Of a stretch of 64,000 bases of DNA, positions 33,722 to 43,584 are shown one piece after another (the first letter of the stretch is position 1; each line of letters opens with the position of its first letter). The notes beneath the pieces were generated by a model. It was not told where the DNA came from. It worked only from the letters and a program-made list of their open reading frames with translations, and did not search any database. The DNA lies in NCBI RefSeq assembly GCF_009801115.1, contig NZ_VTOL01000005.1, positions 418,300-482,299 of the forward strand, written 5' to 3'. The stretch comes from Dyadobacter sp. 3J3. Lineage in GTDB: Bacteria; Bacteroidota; Bacteroidia; Cytophagales; Spirosomataceae. A program made the translations under genes and the position numbers.

Positions 33722-34579
33722 ATGGCGAAGATTAATTTAAATGAAGAACAAATTGAAACCTATCACCAAGATGGCTTTTTGGTAGTCAAAAATCTTTTTT
33801 CTCAGGAAGAAATTGACAAGCTATATAACAGCGCAATCGAAAACTCCATCATGCAGAAAAATGCGATGGATTTAAATGATCAAACCGGAAAGAAAACAAA
33901 ACTTTCGCTGTGGTTTACGCCCGGAAATGACGTTTTTGGTTACCTGATCCGAAGTGAAAGAATGGTGAATTCTGTTGCCCAGCTCTTAGGTCAGGAAAGC
34001 GCTGTTTGTCATTTTCATACCAAACTGATGCAAAAAGAACCGAAAGTTGGCGGAGCATGGGAATGGCATCAGGATTATGGTTACTGGTATAAAAACCAAT
34101 TTCTTTTTCCCGATCAAATGATGAGTGTGATGATTGCCCTGACAGCTGCAAATAAGGAAAACGGATGTTTGCAGGTCATCAAAGGTTCACATAAATTAGG
34201 AAGAGTAAATCACGGTTTTGCAGGAGAACAAGTTGGTGCAGATATGACGATGGTTAACAATGCATTGGAAACGATGGAGTTGATTTATTGCGAAATCGAA
34301 CCGGGTGATGCATTGTTTTTCCATAGTAACCTGATGCACCGCTCCGAAGCAAATTTATCTGACAAGCCTCGCTGGTCTTTAATTTCCTGTTACAATTCAC
34401 AATCGAATCTGGCATATGCCGAAACTTCGAATTCCTGGCGGGTGCCAGTGGATATCGTCCCGGATCATGCGATTACAGAATGGAATGCAACGCCTTTTGA
34501 AAATGCAGATTTTTTGAAAAAAGAAAATGATCCGGCGTTGAAAACGACAGGATGGGAGGAGGAAGTTAAAACCAAATAA
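33722..34579 (+). CDS. Phytanoyl-CoA dioxygenase family protein
   Basis: This 285-residue Fe(II)/2-oxoglutarate oxygenase has the metal pair His116-x-Asp118 in GGAWEWHQDYGYW. The distal His and the 2-oxoglutarate Arg lie in ALFFHSNLMHRSEANLS. The N-terminal YHQDGFLVVKNLFSQEEIDK is typical of PhyH. It should hydroxylate a small molecule in the cytoplasm. No signal peptide is present. The gene is bracketed by a CACGAAT inverted repeat on the left and a TGACAA inverted array on the right and breaks the usual mutY-ssb link. In Bacteroidota such genes often pair with Gfo/Idh genes, as here. The substrate is unknown. Confidence 0.88.
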   Translation: MAKINLNEEQIETYHQDGFLVVKNLFSQEEIDKLYNSAIENSIMQKNAMDLNDQTGKKTKLSLWFTPGNDVFGYLIRSERMVNSVAQLLGQESAVCHFHTKLMQKEPKVGGAWEWHQDYGYWYKNQFLFPDQMMSVMIALTAANKENGCLQVIKGSHKLGRVNHGFAGEQVGADMTMVNNALETMELIYCEIEPGDALFFHSNLMHRSEANLSDKPRWSLISCYNSQSNLAYAETSNSWRVPVDIVPDHAITEWNATPFENADFLKKENDPALKTTGWEEEVKTK

Positions 34580-34583
34580 AAAA

Positions 34584-34740
34584 GTCAGGGATTGTCAATT
34601 GTAGTCAGGAAATTGTCATTTGTTGTCAGGTGTAGTCATTTATAGTTTTCCTGACTATATCTGACAACCCTTGACAATTTCCTAACTATCCTTGACAAAA
34701 CCTGACTATTTCCTGCCAATAAATGACAATCTCTGACTGG
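34584..34740. repeat. Inverted word array (GTCAGG-TTGTCA / CCTGAC-TGACAA)
   Basis: About 157 bases consist almost only of the words AGTCAGG and TTGTCA in the left half and CCTGAC and TGACAA in the right half, with a period near 11 bases and a centre at about 34645. It could fold into one long imperfect hairpin. It starts 4 bases after the PhyH stop. One arm of the same type is at 14937-14990. Confidence 0.85.
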
Positions 34741-34778
34741 CTTCATAATCCTAATAACACCTAACCAAATTAATCTTT

Positions 34779-35969
34779 ATGCAAAAAATAGCCATGCTCG
34801 GTTCCGGATTTATCGGACGTTTTTATGCGGAATCTATTCATGGCCAGCGCGGCCGGGATCGTGTTGTTGCGATTTATGCGAGACGGGAAGAAAGCGCGAA
34901 AAAATTCGCCGACGATTACGGTTGTGATTTTTGGTCAGATAATATGGAGGAGATTATTTCTCATCCGAGTGTTACTATGGTATGCATCGCGTTGCCTAAT
35001 AATATTCATCAGGAAGCTGTCATGCTTTGTGCAAAACATAAAAAGGCAGTTGTTTCAACGAAACCACTTGGAAGAAATGCCGATGAAGCACTTCGTATGA
35101 TGCAGGCGGTTGAGGAAGCCGGGATTTTTGCCGGTTATCTTGAAGATCTTTGTTATAGTCCAAAGTTTTTGAAATCTTTGGAAAGTGTTAAAGCGGGGTC
35201 GCTCGGCAGAATTATCTGGGCGAAATCGAGAGAAGCGCATCCGGGCCCGCACAGTGAATGGTTCTGGGATATTGAACAGGCAGGCGGCGGATGTATTCTG
35301 GATCTTGGCTGTCATTGCATCGAAATTTCGAGAAACTTTATTGGGAAAGATATTCGTCCGGTGGAAGTCATGTGCTGGGCAGATACGCAGGTAAAACCCA
35401 TTGATGCAGAAGATCACGCCATTGCCTTAGTGAAATATGAAAACGGGGCAATCGGACAATTTGAAGTGAGCTGGACGTTCCGCGGCGGGATGGATTTGCG
35501 GGACGAGGTAATGGGTACAGAAGGAACAATCTGGATCAATAATTTCCTCCGCACAGGATTTGAAATGTACACGTCCGGAAGTGGGGGAGATTACGTTGCG
35601 GAGAAAGCGGAAAGTAAAAGCGGCTGGCTTTTTCCTGTCGGTGATGAAGTAAATGATCTGGGATATAATCACATGTTCACCGATATGTTTAATGCCGCAG
35701 AAGAAGGACGTGACGCCGCCGAAACTTTTTATGACGGTTACGTTGTGAATGCTGTAATAGATGCCGCGTACCGCTCTTCAAAAACGAAATTGTGGGAGAA
35801 AGTGGAATTGCCGGTGTGGCGTGGACAAGAAGGTGTTACCAAACCTTCAAATTATGTAGAATATGATGCAGAACATTATTTGATAAAACAGGAAGTGACG
35901 CATGATGGACGTAATAAATTGATCCTCAAAAATAAAATTTCGGGAAAAATCAGTGAACGGGATGTATGA
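34779..35969 (+). CDS. Gfo/Idh/MocA family oxidoreductase
   Basis: This 396-residue protein has the Rossmann start KIAMLGSGFIGRFYAESIHG, with no signal peptide. The usual EKP motif is replaced by VVSTKPLGRNADEA, retaining the lysine-proline. Further motifs are GGGCILDLGCHCIEISRNFI, in the second domain that positions the substrate. It likely oxidises a sugar or cyclitol with NAD(P) in the cytoplasm. It follows the PhyH gene across the TGACAA array, and ssb follows after 124 bases. The pair PhyH-Gfo/Idh appears as a small metabolic unit inside a housekeeping neighbourhood. Confidence 0.88.
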   Translation: MQKIAMLGSGFIGRFYAESIHGQRGRDRVVAIYARREESAKKFADDYGCDFWSDNMEEIISHPSVTMVCIALPNNIHQEAVMLCAKHKKAVVSTKPLGRNADEALRMMQAVEEAGIFAGYLEDLCYSPKFLKSLESVKAGSLGRIIWAKSREAHPGPHSEWFWDIEQAGGGCILDLGCHCIEISRNFIGKDIRPVEVMCWADTQVKPIDAEDHAIALVKYENGAIGQFEVSWTFRGGMDLRDEVMGTEGTIWINNFLRTGFEMYTSGSGGDYVAEKAESKSGWLFPVGDEVNDLGYNHMFTDMFNAAEEGRDAAETFYDGYVVNAVIDAAYRSSKTKLWEKVELPVWRGQEGVTKPSNYVEYDAEHYLIKQEVTHDGRNKLILKNKISGKISERDV

Positions 35970-36093
35970 AAAGTTAATCAGTTTATCGGAAATGGCCTTT
36001 AATCCGTTTATGCGAAATTTGAATTTGCATATTTAAACTAATATCCGGTATATTGAATTTAATTATCCACAATCATCACAAGCGCACAAAATC

Positions 36094-36570
36094 ATGGCAA
36101 GTGTTAACAAAGTAATCCTTATCGGAAATTTAGGCAGCGACCCGGAAGTTAGATATCTGGAGAGCGGATCAGCAGTAGCAAAATTCAGTATTGCTACAAC
36201 CGAAGCTTATACCAACAAAAGCGGAGAAAGAGTTGAAAACACAGAATGGCACCGCATTGAGTTATGGGAAGGACTTGCGAAAGTTGCTGAGAAATATCTC
36301 AAAAAAGGTAATTCTGTATATATAGAAGGAAGACTTCGTACCGATAACTGGACCGATAAAGAAGGGGTTCAGAAATCGGGCGTAACGATTCGCGCGAATA
36401 GCATGACATTATTAGGAGGACCGAATAATGGTGGTGGAGAAAATAACAATCAGGGTACTCAAAATTCTACACAGTCATCAGCTCCAAGACAAAATCAGGC
36501 ACCAAGATCTTCGGATCCGATACCGCCGTCAATGGCTGCCGGAAATGACGATGACGACTTGCCATTCTAA
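36094..36570 (+). CDS. ssb: Single-stranded DNA-binding protein
   Basis: This 158-residue protein has an OB-fold (about 1-105): MASVNKVILIGNLGSDPEVR, AKFSIATTEAYTNKSGERVE, GNSVYIEGRLRTDNW. A Gly/Asn/Gln-rich linker follows (residues 110-148), and the acidic tip DDDDLPF is the docking site for repair and replication partners. It acts as a tetramer on single-stranded DNA. All parts of a typical Ssb are present. Its neighbour gldE is the usual one in Bacteroidota. Confidence 0.96.
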   Translation: MASVNKVILIGNLGSDPEVRYLESGSAVAKFSIATTEAYTNKSGERVENTEWHRIELWEGLAKVAEKYLKKGNSVYIEGRLRTDNWTDKEGVQKSGVTIRANSMTLLGGPNNGGGENNNQGTQNSTQSSAPRQNQAPRSSDPIPPSMAAGNDDDDLPF

Positions 36571-36686
36571 TATTTGAAGGAATTCTATCCAAAAATGGGG
36601 TTAATTTAAAATGTAACTGGATTGACCATACTTATTTTGGATAGAATTCTTATATTGAGGCTTATTATGAACTTTTCTTACTCTTT

Positions 36687-38003
36687 GTGATAGAAACTGC
36701 CGACAGTGACGATCCGTTGTCCCGAAAGCGTACGGGGATATTTTATCCCGTTAAAAGTGCGCTTCCTGTCCTGACCGGAATGGTCATACCTATTGACGAA
36801 TTTGCCGTCTACGAATTAATTCTTGTCTTCATACTTTTGGCTGTTTCTCTTTTTCTTTCCGGGATCAGGGCCTCTTACGCAACAGCCGGCGCGATGGAAA
36901 ATCCCTGGGAGCGAAAAGGCGTTTCCGAAGGTTATATACCAACCCGCATTCAGCAACTTGCACTTTCCATTATTCAGCGCGGCGTTACTTTGCTTGCACT
37001 ATTGCTCGCCGCAAGATTTACCTGGATCCAGGTACAACATAATGACCAAACTATTTTTCACTGGATTTCTCTTGGATCACTTGCGTTCTGGATTTGGCTG
37101 GATGTAATTATCCGGTTTTATGCAGCGCGAAATGCGGTTGAATTTATTCCTAAAATTGCCGGAATAACGCATTTTGTGATAAAAGTCTGTGAACCGTTAA
37201 CCAAACCCATTACAAAACTTGGTTACGTTTTTGGAATCCTGACGCCGGAAGGTTCTGAGATTTCTACGGAAAGATTGGAAGCAAAAGCAGAAAGTGAAGA
37301 GGAAACGGATCTGTTGAGAGGGTTGGCAAATTTCCGCCAGACGAACGCCAGAAAAGCCATGCAGCCGCGGATGAACATCAATGCTTTTGACATTGAGTTG
37401 AATTTTCACGAGCTGATGGACAAGATCAATAAGTCAGGATATTCACGTGTGCCGGTTTTTAGGGACACGTTGGATAGTGTGGAGGGGATTTTGAACGTGA
37501 AGGATTTACTGCCTCATTTACACCACAATGAACATTTTAACTGGCAAAAATTACTTCGTATTCCCTACCTGATTCCTGAAAGCAAACGTCTGGATGATTT
37601 GATGAAGGATTTTCAGAGTCGTCGTGTACACATGGCGATTGTAATCAATGAATACGGCGGAACAAGCGGTTTGATTACGCTGGAAGATATTATTGAAGAG
37701 ATTTTCGGTGATATTAATGATGAATATGACGAGGAGGACGAAGTGAATTATACTAAGGTTGATGAAAATACCTATGTTTTTGAAGGAATGGTTTTGATCA
37801 ACGACTTGTGCAGAATCCTGAATCTGGAATCGGATTATTTTGATGAAGTCCGTGGGAACAGTGAATCACTAGCGGGACTGTTGCTTGAACTATTTTCAAG
37901 ATTACCTCGCACCGGAGAAATTGCCACACATCGTACTATTACTTTCAAAGTGCAGTCAGCCGATAAAAAGAGAATCAAAAAGGTCAGGGTTCTGGTCGGG
38001 TGA
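36687..38003 (+). CDS. gldE: Gliding-associated CBS/CorC-domain membrane protein (GldE-like)
   Basis: This 438-residue protein starts with GTG. It has an N-terminal CNNM/DUF21-type membrane domain with about three to four helices (AVYELILVFILLAVSLFLSG and others up to residue ~150). Two CBS motifs follow (KINKSGYSRVPVFRDTLDSV and MAIVINEYGGTSGLITLEDI), then a CorC/HlyC-type transporter-associated domain at the end. Position after ssb matches gldE of Flavobacterium, which is linked with gliding and type IX secretion. The related hemolysin/CorC proteins are ion transporters, so a generic role cannot be excluded. Its stop is 7 bases from the end of a convergent gene. No gldD is next to it. Confidence 0.82.
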   Translation: MIETADSDDPLSRKRTGIFYPVKSALPVLTGMVIPIDEFAVYELILVFILLAVSLFLSGIRASYATAGAMENPWERKGVSEGYIPTRIQQLALSIIQRGVTLLALLLAARFTWIQVQHNDQTIFHWISLGSLAFWIWLDVIIRFYAARNAVEFIPKIAGITHFVIKVCEPLTKPITKLGYVFGILTPEGSEISTERLEAKAESEEETDLLRGLANFRQTNARKAMQPRMNINAFDIELNFHELMDKINKSGYSRVPVFRDTLDSVEGILNVKDLLPHLHHNEHFNWQKLLRIPYLIPESKRLDDLMKDFQSRRVHMAIVINEYGGTSGLITLEDIIEEIFGDINDEYDEEDEVNYTKVDENTYVFEGMVLINDLCRILNLESDYFDEVRGNSESLAGLLLELFSRLPRTGEIATHRTITFKVQSADKKRIKKVRVLVG

Positions 38004-38010
38004 GGGGTGC

Positions 38011-41000
38011 TTATTTTAGTTTTTCAATAGCGATATTCCGAACCGCACCTTTGGAATTGTAAATTTTGATAGCGGATATATTCTCTTTTGGAATTAGTAA
38101 GGTTCGTGAAGATTGCGACAAATACCCGGAACCGTAATTCCATTCATGTTTTCTTTTACGACCGTTTTTAAAAGTAATTTCCGTCCAGGTATCGGTTGGT
38201 AGCGGCTTAATCCTGATGATTTTTTTTTCTGTTTTTTCAGATAAAAAAGTTTTGAGAACGTCATTATTCTGCGTTGCCAGGATTAATTTTTTTCCATCAT
38301 TCATCTGCAATTCCGCCAAACCTTTTCCGTCACCTTCAACCAGAAATCCGCTTTTTGCTGAGGAAACGGATGAGAAGTTGCCTTTTCCATTTCCCTCAAG
38401 CAGCAGCCCGCTAAATGCATCAAGCCGTCCGCTGATTGATTCAGGAGCGTACGAATTTCCTGTCAATAGTAAATCCAAATGGCCGTCCTGGTCATAATCT
38501 CCGGCTACAATTCCATAAACTGGTCCGAGCTGCGCTGCTATTGGTAACGGTTTTATTTTGAAGTTTCCGTCTCCAAGATTTTCAATATAGACACTCTGCA
38601 TTTCTTCACAACTAAGTTTTGTTGCGTCTTTCAATTCTTCTTTTGTGAAGATATCTTTCATTTCAGCCTTCGCATAATCACCATAATAAACGAAACGTTT
38701 TTTAAGGAAATTCATCTGGCTTGTCATCTCGTCACGTGGATGAATAGGATATAAGCTCTCTCCTGAATAGCGGAACATAACCGGGTCCATCGTTCCGCTT
38801 TTGTCAAAATCTTTGGCAAACATGGTGAGAGGTTTGGTTGCTGATGGACGTTCTTCGGAGTTTAGCCCAACATTTCCGGCAACATAATCTATATCTCCGT
38901 CTTCATCAAAATCTCCCGCAACAATACTGTTCCACCAACCATTTGTATTTGTTAAACCGGTTGAAGAAGTCACATTAACCAACTTCCCGTTTTTGTTTTT
39001 CAAAAAAGTTAGTGGCATCCATTCGCCTGCAAGTATTAAGTCCATCCATCCGTCATTATCAAAATCTGTCCAGAGCGATGTTGTGACCATGCCTACACTT
39101 TTTAACTCGGGACAAATCTGAGCAGTCACGTCTGTAAACTTGCCGTGATCATTTCTGAGAATTGAGCTTTTGGGTGAAGTTGGATATTGGCCGGGCGTAA
39201 GTCGTCCGCCTATGAACAAATCCAGATCACCGTCTTTGTCAAAATCAATTGCGCAAACTGATGAGCCGCTGGTTGTGTTGACAGGTAATGCAGATATATC
39301 AATTTTAAAATTCCCTTTTCCATCATTTATATAGAGCCTGTCCTGATAATATTTGGAATCAATAGGAAATTCACTGCTTCCGCTGACTATATATAAATCC
39401 AGATCACCGTCCATATCCGCATCAAAAAGCAGCGTGCCCATATCTTCTTCAAATTTCTGCTCTTTGGTTAGCGGCTTTTCGATAAACTTTCCACTAACAT
39501 TTTGAACAAAAAAACTTCCCGAATGACGGAATGCGCCACCAATGTAGAAATCCTCACGACCGTCTCCGTTAATATCACCTACTGTAATTCCGGGCCCGTT
39601 TTGAGATAACAAATGAGGCAAAAGCGGCTGGACTTTAAAATCAATATATAATTCTTCTTTATGTGTATAATGAATTCCCAATACATCCGAAACTTCTTCA
39701 AAAATGGGTTTTACCGGTATCGGATTAATTTTCTGATTGGTAATCGCTTTGGTATGTTCAATTTTCAAAACCTGATCGGAAGCAATATTCGTTAGCAACT
39801 GTGTTTGATTATCAGGCCAAACCACGCGGATCGAATCAACTTTTTTGTTTTTTCCTAAACCAAAATGCAGTGTATTTTCAACGGTTGACTGATATCCGCG
39901 GTAAGGGGAATGCTCGATAAACTGTTTTTCGTTTTTAGTGTAAACTGTCACTTTCGTGCCAAATCCGTATGGATTCTCTTTTGTTCCGTTCAGTTTTACA
40001 CAAAGATAATGATGGTCAGGAAGTTTTTCTGACTGGTTTTTGTATACAAAAGCTTCGTGGTCAATATTGTTGATGATCAAATCCAGATCGCCGTCATTAT
40101 CCAGATCGGCATAAGCCGCGCCGTTTGAAAAAGAAGGCGTATCAAAACCCCAGGTTTCGGATTCGTTTTTGAAAGTAAGATCGCCGTTATTCTTAAATAA
40201 ATAATTAGCCACATGTGCACCTTTCACTTCTTTCAGCGCCTGAACGGTTGGCGTATTATCAAGGTTTCCTGACTGAATCTGCTGCTGGTATTGGGCCATT
40301 CTGTAAACCACAAAATCGCGGTTGGTTATGTCTTTTGGATAACCGTTTGTGATCATCAAATCGCGTTTGCCATCATTATCATAATCAGCAAACAGAGCGC
40401 TCCAACTCCAATCGGTAGCCTGAACTCCCGAAAATCTTCCGATTTCGCTGAAAAAAGGATGGGTTGTTCCAGGCCGGTTTCCGTTATTATGCTGTAAAGT
40501 ATTACGCATAAATTGCGGCTGATAACCCATTCTTTGTTCTGAAAGAAAACGGTCGTAATTCATCAACCCAAACATATTTTTCCGGCGGGTGTTTCCTTCC
40601 GGTAACATATCCAGCGTTACAAAATCTACCAGTCCGTCGTTATCAATATCAGCCGCGTCATTGCCCATTGCAGAGTAACTTTGATGACGAAAATAATCTG
40701 TTATCTCGTTTTTGAATGTTCCGTTTTTCTGATTGATATAGAAGAGATCATTTGACAAATAATCATTCGAAACATACACATCCTGCCAGCCATCTTCATT
40801 CACATCCACAATGGAAACACCCAATCCGAAACCTTCGGTGAGAATATTTGCCTCGGTAGAAACGTTTGTGAATTTTATCTGGCCGTTTATTTTTCCATCA
40901 TTTCGATACAATTTATCAGTACTTAATGCCGAACCATCCGTGCGTTTTGGCCGGATCACATTCGGGCCTTTTCGCTCCATGACGTTGGTTACAAGAAAAA

Positions 41001-41565
41001 CATCAAGATCGCCGTCCTTATCATAATCAAAAAAAGCAGCTTGCGTGGTATTACCAGCATAATCCAGGCCATACTTTTTCGCTTCTTCAACGAACGCATT
41101 ATTCCCTTTATTGATATATAGTAAATTTGGGCGAGGTGTTGGATTTGAATTTGGTTGTTGCGGCCCTGCGCGACAAACGTAGATATCTAAAAAACCATCG
41201 GCATTAATATCGACCAAGCAAATTCCGCGAGCCCAGCTATCGGCTAATTTGATTCCTGATTTCTCGGTAATATCTTCAAATTTCAGATTTCCTTTGTTAA
41301 GGTATAAGCGGCTTTCGTCCATGTTTCCGCCCATGAAAACATCTTGTAAGCCGTCATTGTTGATGTCACCGACACCAACGCCGCCGCCATTATAAAAATA
41401 TTCGTAAGTGAGAATGTTGAGCTTTTCATCCTCTTTTAAATTATTGGAGAACGTAATTCCGGTTTCGCCGGAGGGGAGTAATTCAAATAAAGTATCCTGA
41501 TTCTTTTTTTTGCAGGTAAATAGCGTGGTGCTAAGTATAAAAAGCAAGATCAGTTTTTGGATCAT
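38011..41565 (-). CDS. FG-GAP/VCBS repeat lipoprotein with ASPIC/UnbV domain
   Basis: This 1184-residue lipoprotein has a signal ending in the lipobox-like LFTC (Cys17). It carries many FG-GAP/VCBS-type calcium loops such as VGVGDINNDGLQDVFMGGN, FDYDKDGDLDVFLVTNV and DFDKDGDLDLFIGG. An ASPIC/UnbV segment lies near the middle (YRGYQSTVENTLHFGLGKNK, RVVWPDNQTQLL). Such proteins form beta-propellers at the cell surface. In Bacteroidota they often follow SusC/SusD genes and may assist in substrate capture. The start overlaps the end of the upstream lipoprotein gene by 4 bases, so both belong to the SusCD operon. Confidence 0.9.
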   Translation of the reverse strand: MIQKLILLFILSTTLFTCKKKNQDTLFELLPSGETGITFSNNLKEDEKLNILTYEYFYNGGGVGVGDINNDGLQDVFMGGNMDESRLYLNKGNLKFEDITEKSGIKLADSWARGICLVDINADGFLDIYVCRAGPQQPNSNPTPRPNLLYINKGNNAFVEEAKKYGLDYAGNTTQAAFFDYDKDGDLDVFLVTNVMERKGPNVIRPKRTDGSALSTDKLYRNDGKINGQIKFTNVSTEANILTEGFGLGVSIVDVNEDGWQDVYVSNDYLSNDLFYINQKNGTFKNEITDYFRHQSYSAMGNDAADIDNDGLVDFVTLDMLPEGNTRRKNMFGLMNYDRFLSEQRMGYQPQFMRNTLQHNNGNRPGTTHPFFSEIGRFSGVQATDWSWSALFADYDNDGKRDLMITNGYPKDITNRDFVVYRMAQYQQQIQSGNLDNTPTVQALKEVKGAHVANYLFKNNGDLTFKNESETWGFDTPSFSNGAAYADLDNDGDLDLIINNIDHEAFVYKNQSEKLPDHHYLCVKLNGTKENPYGFGTKVTVYTKNEKQFIEHSPYRGYQSTVENTLHFGLGKNKKVDSIRVVWPDNQTQLLTNIASDQVLKIEHTKAITNQKINPIPVKPIFEEVSDVLGIHYTHKEELYIDFKVQPLLPHLLSQNGPGITVGDINGDGREDFYIGGAFRHSGSFFVQNVSGKFIEKPLTKEQKFEEDMGTLLFDADMDGDLDLYIVSGSSEFPIDSKYYQDRLYINDGKGNFKIDISALPVNTTSGSSVCAIDFDKDGDLDLFIGGRLTPGQYPTSPKSSILRNDHGKFTDVTAQICPELKSVGMVTTSLWTDFDNDGWMDLILAGEWMPLTFLKNKNGKLVNVTSSTGLTNTNGWWNSIVAGDFDEDGDIDYVAGNVGLNSEERPSATKPLTMFAKDFDKSGTMDPVMFRYSGESLYPIHPRDEMTSQMNFLKKRFVYYGDYAKAEMKDIFTKEELKDATKLSCEEMQSVYIENLGDGNFKIKPLPIAAQLGPVYGIVAGDYDQDGHLDLLLTGNSYAPESISGRLDAFSGLLLEGNGKGNFSSVSSAKSGFLVEGDGKGLAELQMNDGKKLILATQNNDVLKTFLSEKTEKKIIRIKPLPTDTWTEITFKNGRKRKHEWNYGSGYLSQSSRTLLIPKENISAIKIYNSKGAVRNIAIEKLK

Positions 41566-41984
41566 TTTGATGCGGTACTATCAGAAGTAATTTTAGAGAA
41601 AAAGCGAACTTCGTAGAGTTGCTGATTTTTACCCGGAAGATATGGCTTTTGAATCTTTTTCAATACCAGCTGATGATCGTCAAGTTTGAGAATCTTGTAG
41701 CCACTCAAAAAAGTACCGGCAGAATCGATATATACAAGTGAATCTGATTTCAGGATTTTGTAATTGGATTTCCTGAATTCCTGCTTCCGTCGTTCAAATA
41801 CAGCCCCCTCTTTTGTATACTCAAAATGCGACCAATGTTCATCCTGAGAATTGTTAACCTGGGTAAAACCATTAACAAAATTTGAAATAGAATCCGTTTT
41901 CCAAGTACCTTGAATCTGCTTTTCCTTAGACACACATCGCGTCAAAACCGACATTAACAGAAAGACTATAACAACTTTTTTCAC
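41562..41984 (-). CDS. Small lipoprotein, lipocalin-like
   Basis: This 140-residue protein has a lipoprotein signal (KKVVIVFLLMSVLTRCVSKE, Cys17). It is followed by KQIQGTWKTDSIS, a pattern resembling the start of lipocalin-like domains (GxW), and several predicted beta strands such as SLVYIDSAGTFLSGYKILKL. It probably sits in the outer membrane. The TGA stop overlaps the next gene by 4 bases (translation coupling) and it follows susD after about 118 bases. Function is unknown; a role as an accessory of the SusCD system is inferred from position. Confidence 0.7.
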   Translation of the reverse strand: MKKVVIVFLLMSVLTRCVSKEKQIQGTWKTDSISNFVNGFTQVNNSQDEHWSHFEYTKEGAVFERRKQEFRKSNYKILKSDSLVYIDSAGTFLSGYKILKLDDHQLVLKKIQKPYLPGKNQQLYEVRFFSKITSDSTASK

Positions 41985-42073
41985 GCTAAAAATTATTTCA
42001 ATTTAAAGAGAGAAAGAAGCCAAGATTTCACACTTGACTTCTTTCCTATGAGACAGTGAAATTTTTCCGCCAC

Positions 42074-42111
42074 ATTAACCCTTAACAATTAACCATTAAT
42101 AATTAATAATT
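42074..42111. repeat. One-armed word array (TTAACAATTAAC type)
   Basis: TTAACCCTTAACAATTAACC and ATTAATAATTAATAATTG words run across the susD stop codon at 42103. The same word family lies over the argG stop (20890-20928). Confidence 0.5.
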
Positions 42112-43545
42112 GCTGTTTTGGATCAACACCCCATTACTTAAATCCACTTCACGTTGTGGAAGCGGGAAGTAATAATGTTTTGGTTTTACAAAATTACGAC
42201 TTGGTTTGTAAGGTCCGCGGGCAATTTTGTAATGAGCAACAATGTCGACCAACCCTGCTTTATCCCAACGCATTAAATCCTGATGTCTTTCATTTTCACC
42301 CGCAAGTTCTACACGGCGTTCATGCATGATATCTTTCATCGTAGCGCCAGTAATTGCTTTCAGGCCTGCACGTTTTCTGACCACATTTAATTCCGTATCT
42401 CCATTGGCACCGGAACGAATTTTTGCTTCTGCAGCTAAAAGATAAACGTCCGCAGAACGAAGGAAAGGAGCGTTCAGACTTTGGTCCATATCGCCGGTTG
42501 TAGTGAACTGAGAGTACTTTTTGAATGCATAACCTGTCACACGTGTCATATCAGCCGTAAATTCAGTTTCTCCCAAACCGCCTCTTTCAACTTTATCACC
42601 CGGACTGAATATTGAATAAGCCAAACGTGGATCACCTTTTTCAAATTCACTTACAAGATCCTGAATAGGCTCATGAAATCCCCAGCCTCCGAAAGTTTGA
42701 GGGGTATGGTAAAATGCAGGAGAGTTGTCCGTGGTCCAGCCTGTTTCGTATTGTAAAGAAAATAATGTTTCGGTGTTATTTTCAGTCGTCAACTCAAAAT
42801 TTTGGTTAAAACCTGTTGCTAACTGATATGCTGAATTGCCCGTAACTTTGGCGCTGGCTTCAATGGCTTTTGCCCAGTTTTCCTGATATACATAAAGTTT
42901 GGCAAGGAAACCGTTGGCGGCACCCTGCGTAACACGTCCACCTTCTGTATCACTGTATGTTGCCGGAAGCAAAGATGCGGCTTTGATGAAATCTGCTTCC
43001 GCCTGCGCACGTACTTCTGCCAGAGATGACTTTGGTTTATTGAAAGTCAGGGCAAGTGCATCGGCTTCCAAAAGAATCGGAACTTCACCATAAATCAATG
43101 AAAGTCTCCAGTAAACAAAACCTCTCAAAAAGTAAGCTTCTCCCATGCTGCGGTTACGCAAGGTTTCATCCATAGTAACTTTTGGCGCATTGATCAGAAC
43201 AGCATTTGCTCTGGAAATTACCTCATATTTAGTCGACCAGGTTGCCAATATATGCGAGTTTGAAGCATCAAAAGTGAAATTTTCAAGGGCCGTTTCGTCG
43301 GAATGGTCACCGGCGCGGTTCATATCATCCGAGCAGTTATCAAAGGTATATTCGGTATGAGCGAATCCGTCTTCATTAAGCAACGGAGCATAAATCGCAT
43401 TTACGGCAGAAACAACATCGTCACCGTTGCGCCAGTATTGTTGGGACGTAACTTGTCCGTAAGGTATTGTATCGAGTAAGTCTTTCTGGCAACTCATCAA
43501 CGTTGCAAGAAAAATATATCCGGCTAGTATCGTTATCTTTTTCAT
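42103..43545 (-). CDS. SusD/RagB family nutrient-binding lipoprotein (locus 1)
   Basis: This 480-residue lipoprotein has a signal ending in LMSC (Cys19). It continues DLLDTIPYGQVTSQQYWRNG, the standard SusD start, with TPR-like helices (RSMGEAYFLRGFVYWRLSLI). The end is VKPKHYYFPLPQREVDLSNG, the typical C-terminal signature. It forms the surface lid on the SusC transporter and binds the glycan or other nutrient. It directly follows the SusC gene (39-base gap). The ligand cannot be inferred, since no glycoside hydrolase gene is adjacent. Confidence 0.93.
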   Translation of the reverse strand: MKKITILAGYIFLATLMSCQKDLLDTIPYGQVTSQQYWRNGDDVVSAVNAIYAPLLNEDGFAHTEYTFDNCSDDMNRAGDHSDETALENFTFDASNSHILATWSTKYEVISRANAVLINAPKVTMDETLRNRSMGEAYFLRGFVYWRLSLIYGEVPILLEADALALTFNKPKSSLAEVRAQAEADFIKAASLLPATYSDTEGGRVTQGAANGFLAKLYVYQENWAKAIEASAKVTGNSAYQLATGFNQNFELTTENNTETLFSLQYETGWTTDNSPAFYHTPQTFGGWGFHEPIQDLVSEFEKGDPRLAYSIFSPGDKVERGGLGETEFTADMTRVTGYAFKKYSQFTTTGDMDQSLNAPFLRSADVYLLAAEAKIRSGANGDTELNVVRKRAGLKAITGATMKDIMHERRVELAGENERHQDLMRWDKAGLVDIVAHYKIARGPYKPSRNFVKPKHYYFPLPQREVDLSNGVLIQNSNY

Positions 43546-43584
43546 AGGATTAAAATTCGGCTGGGATAGATCTGAACGTTTAGA

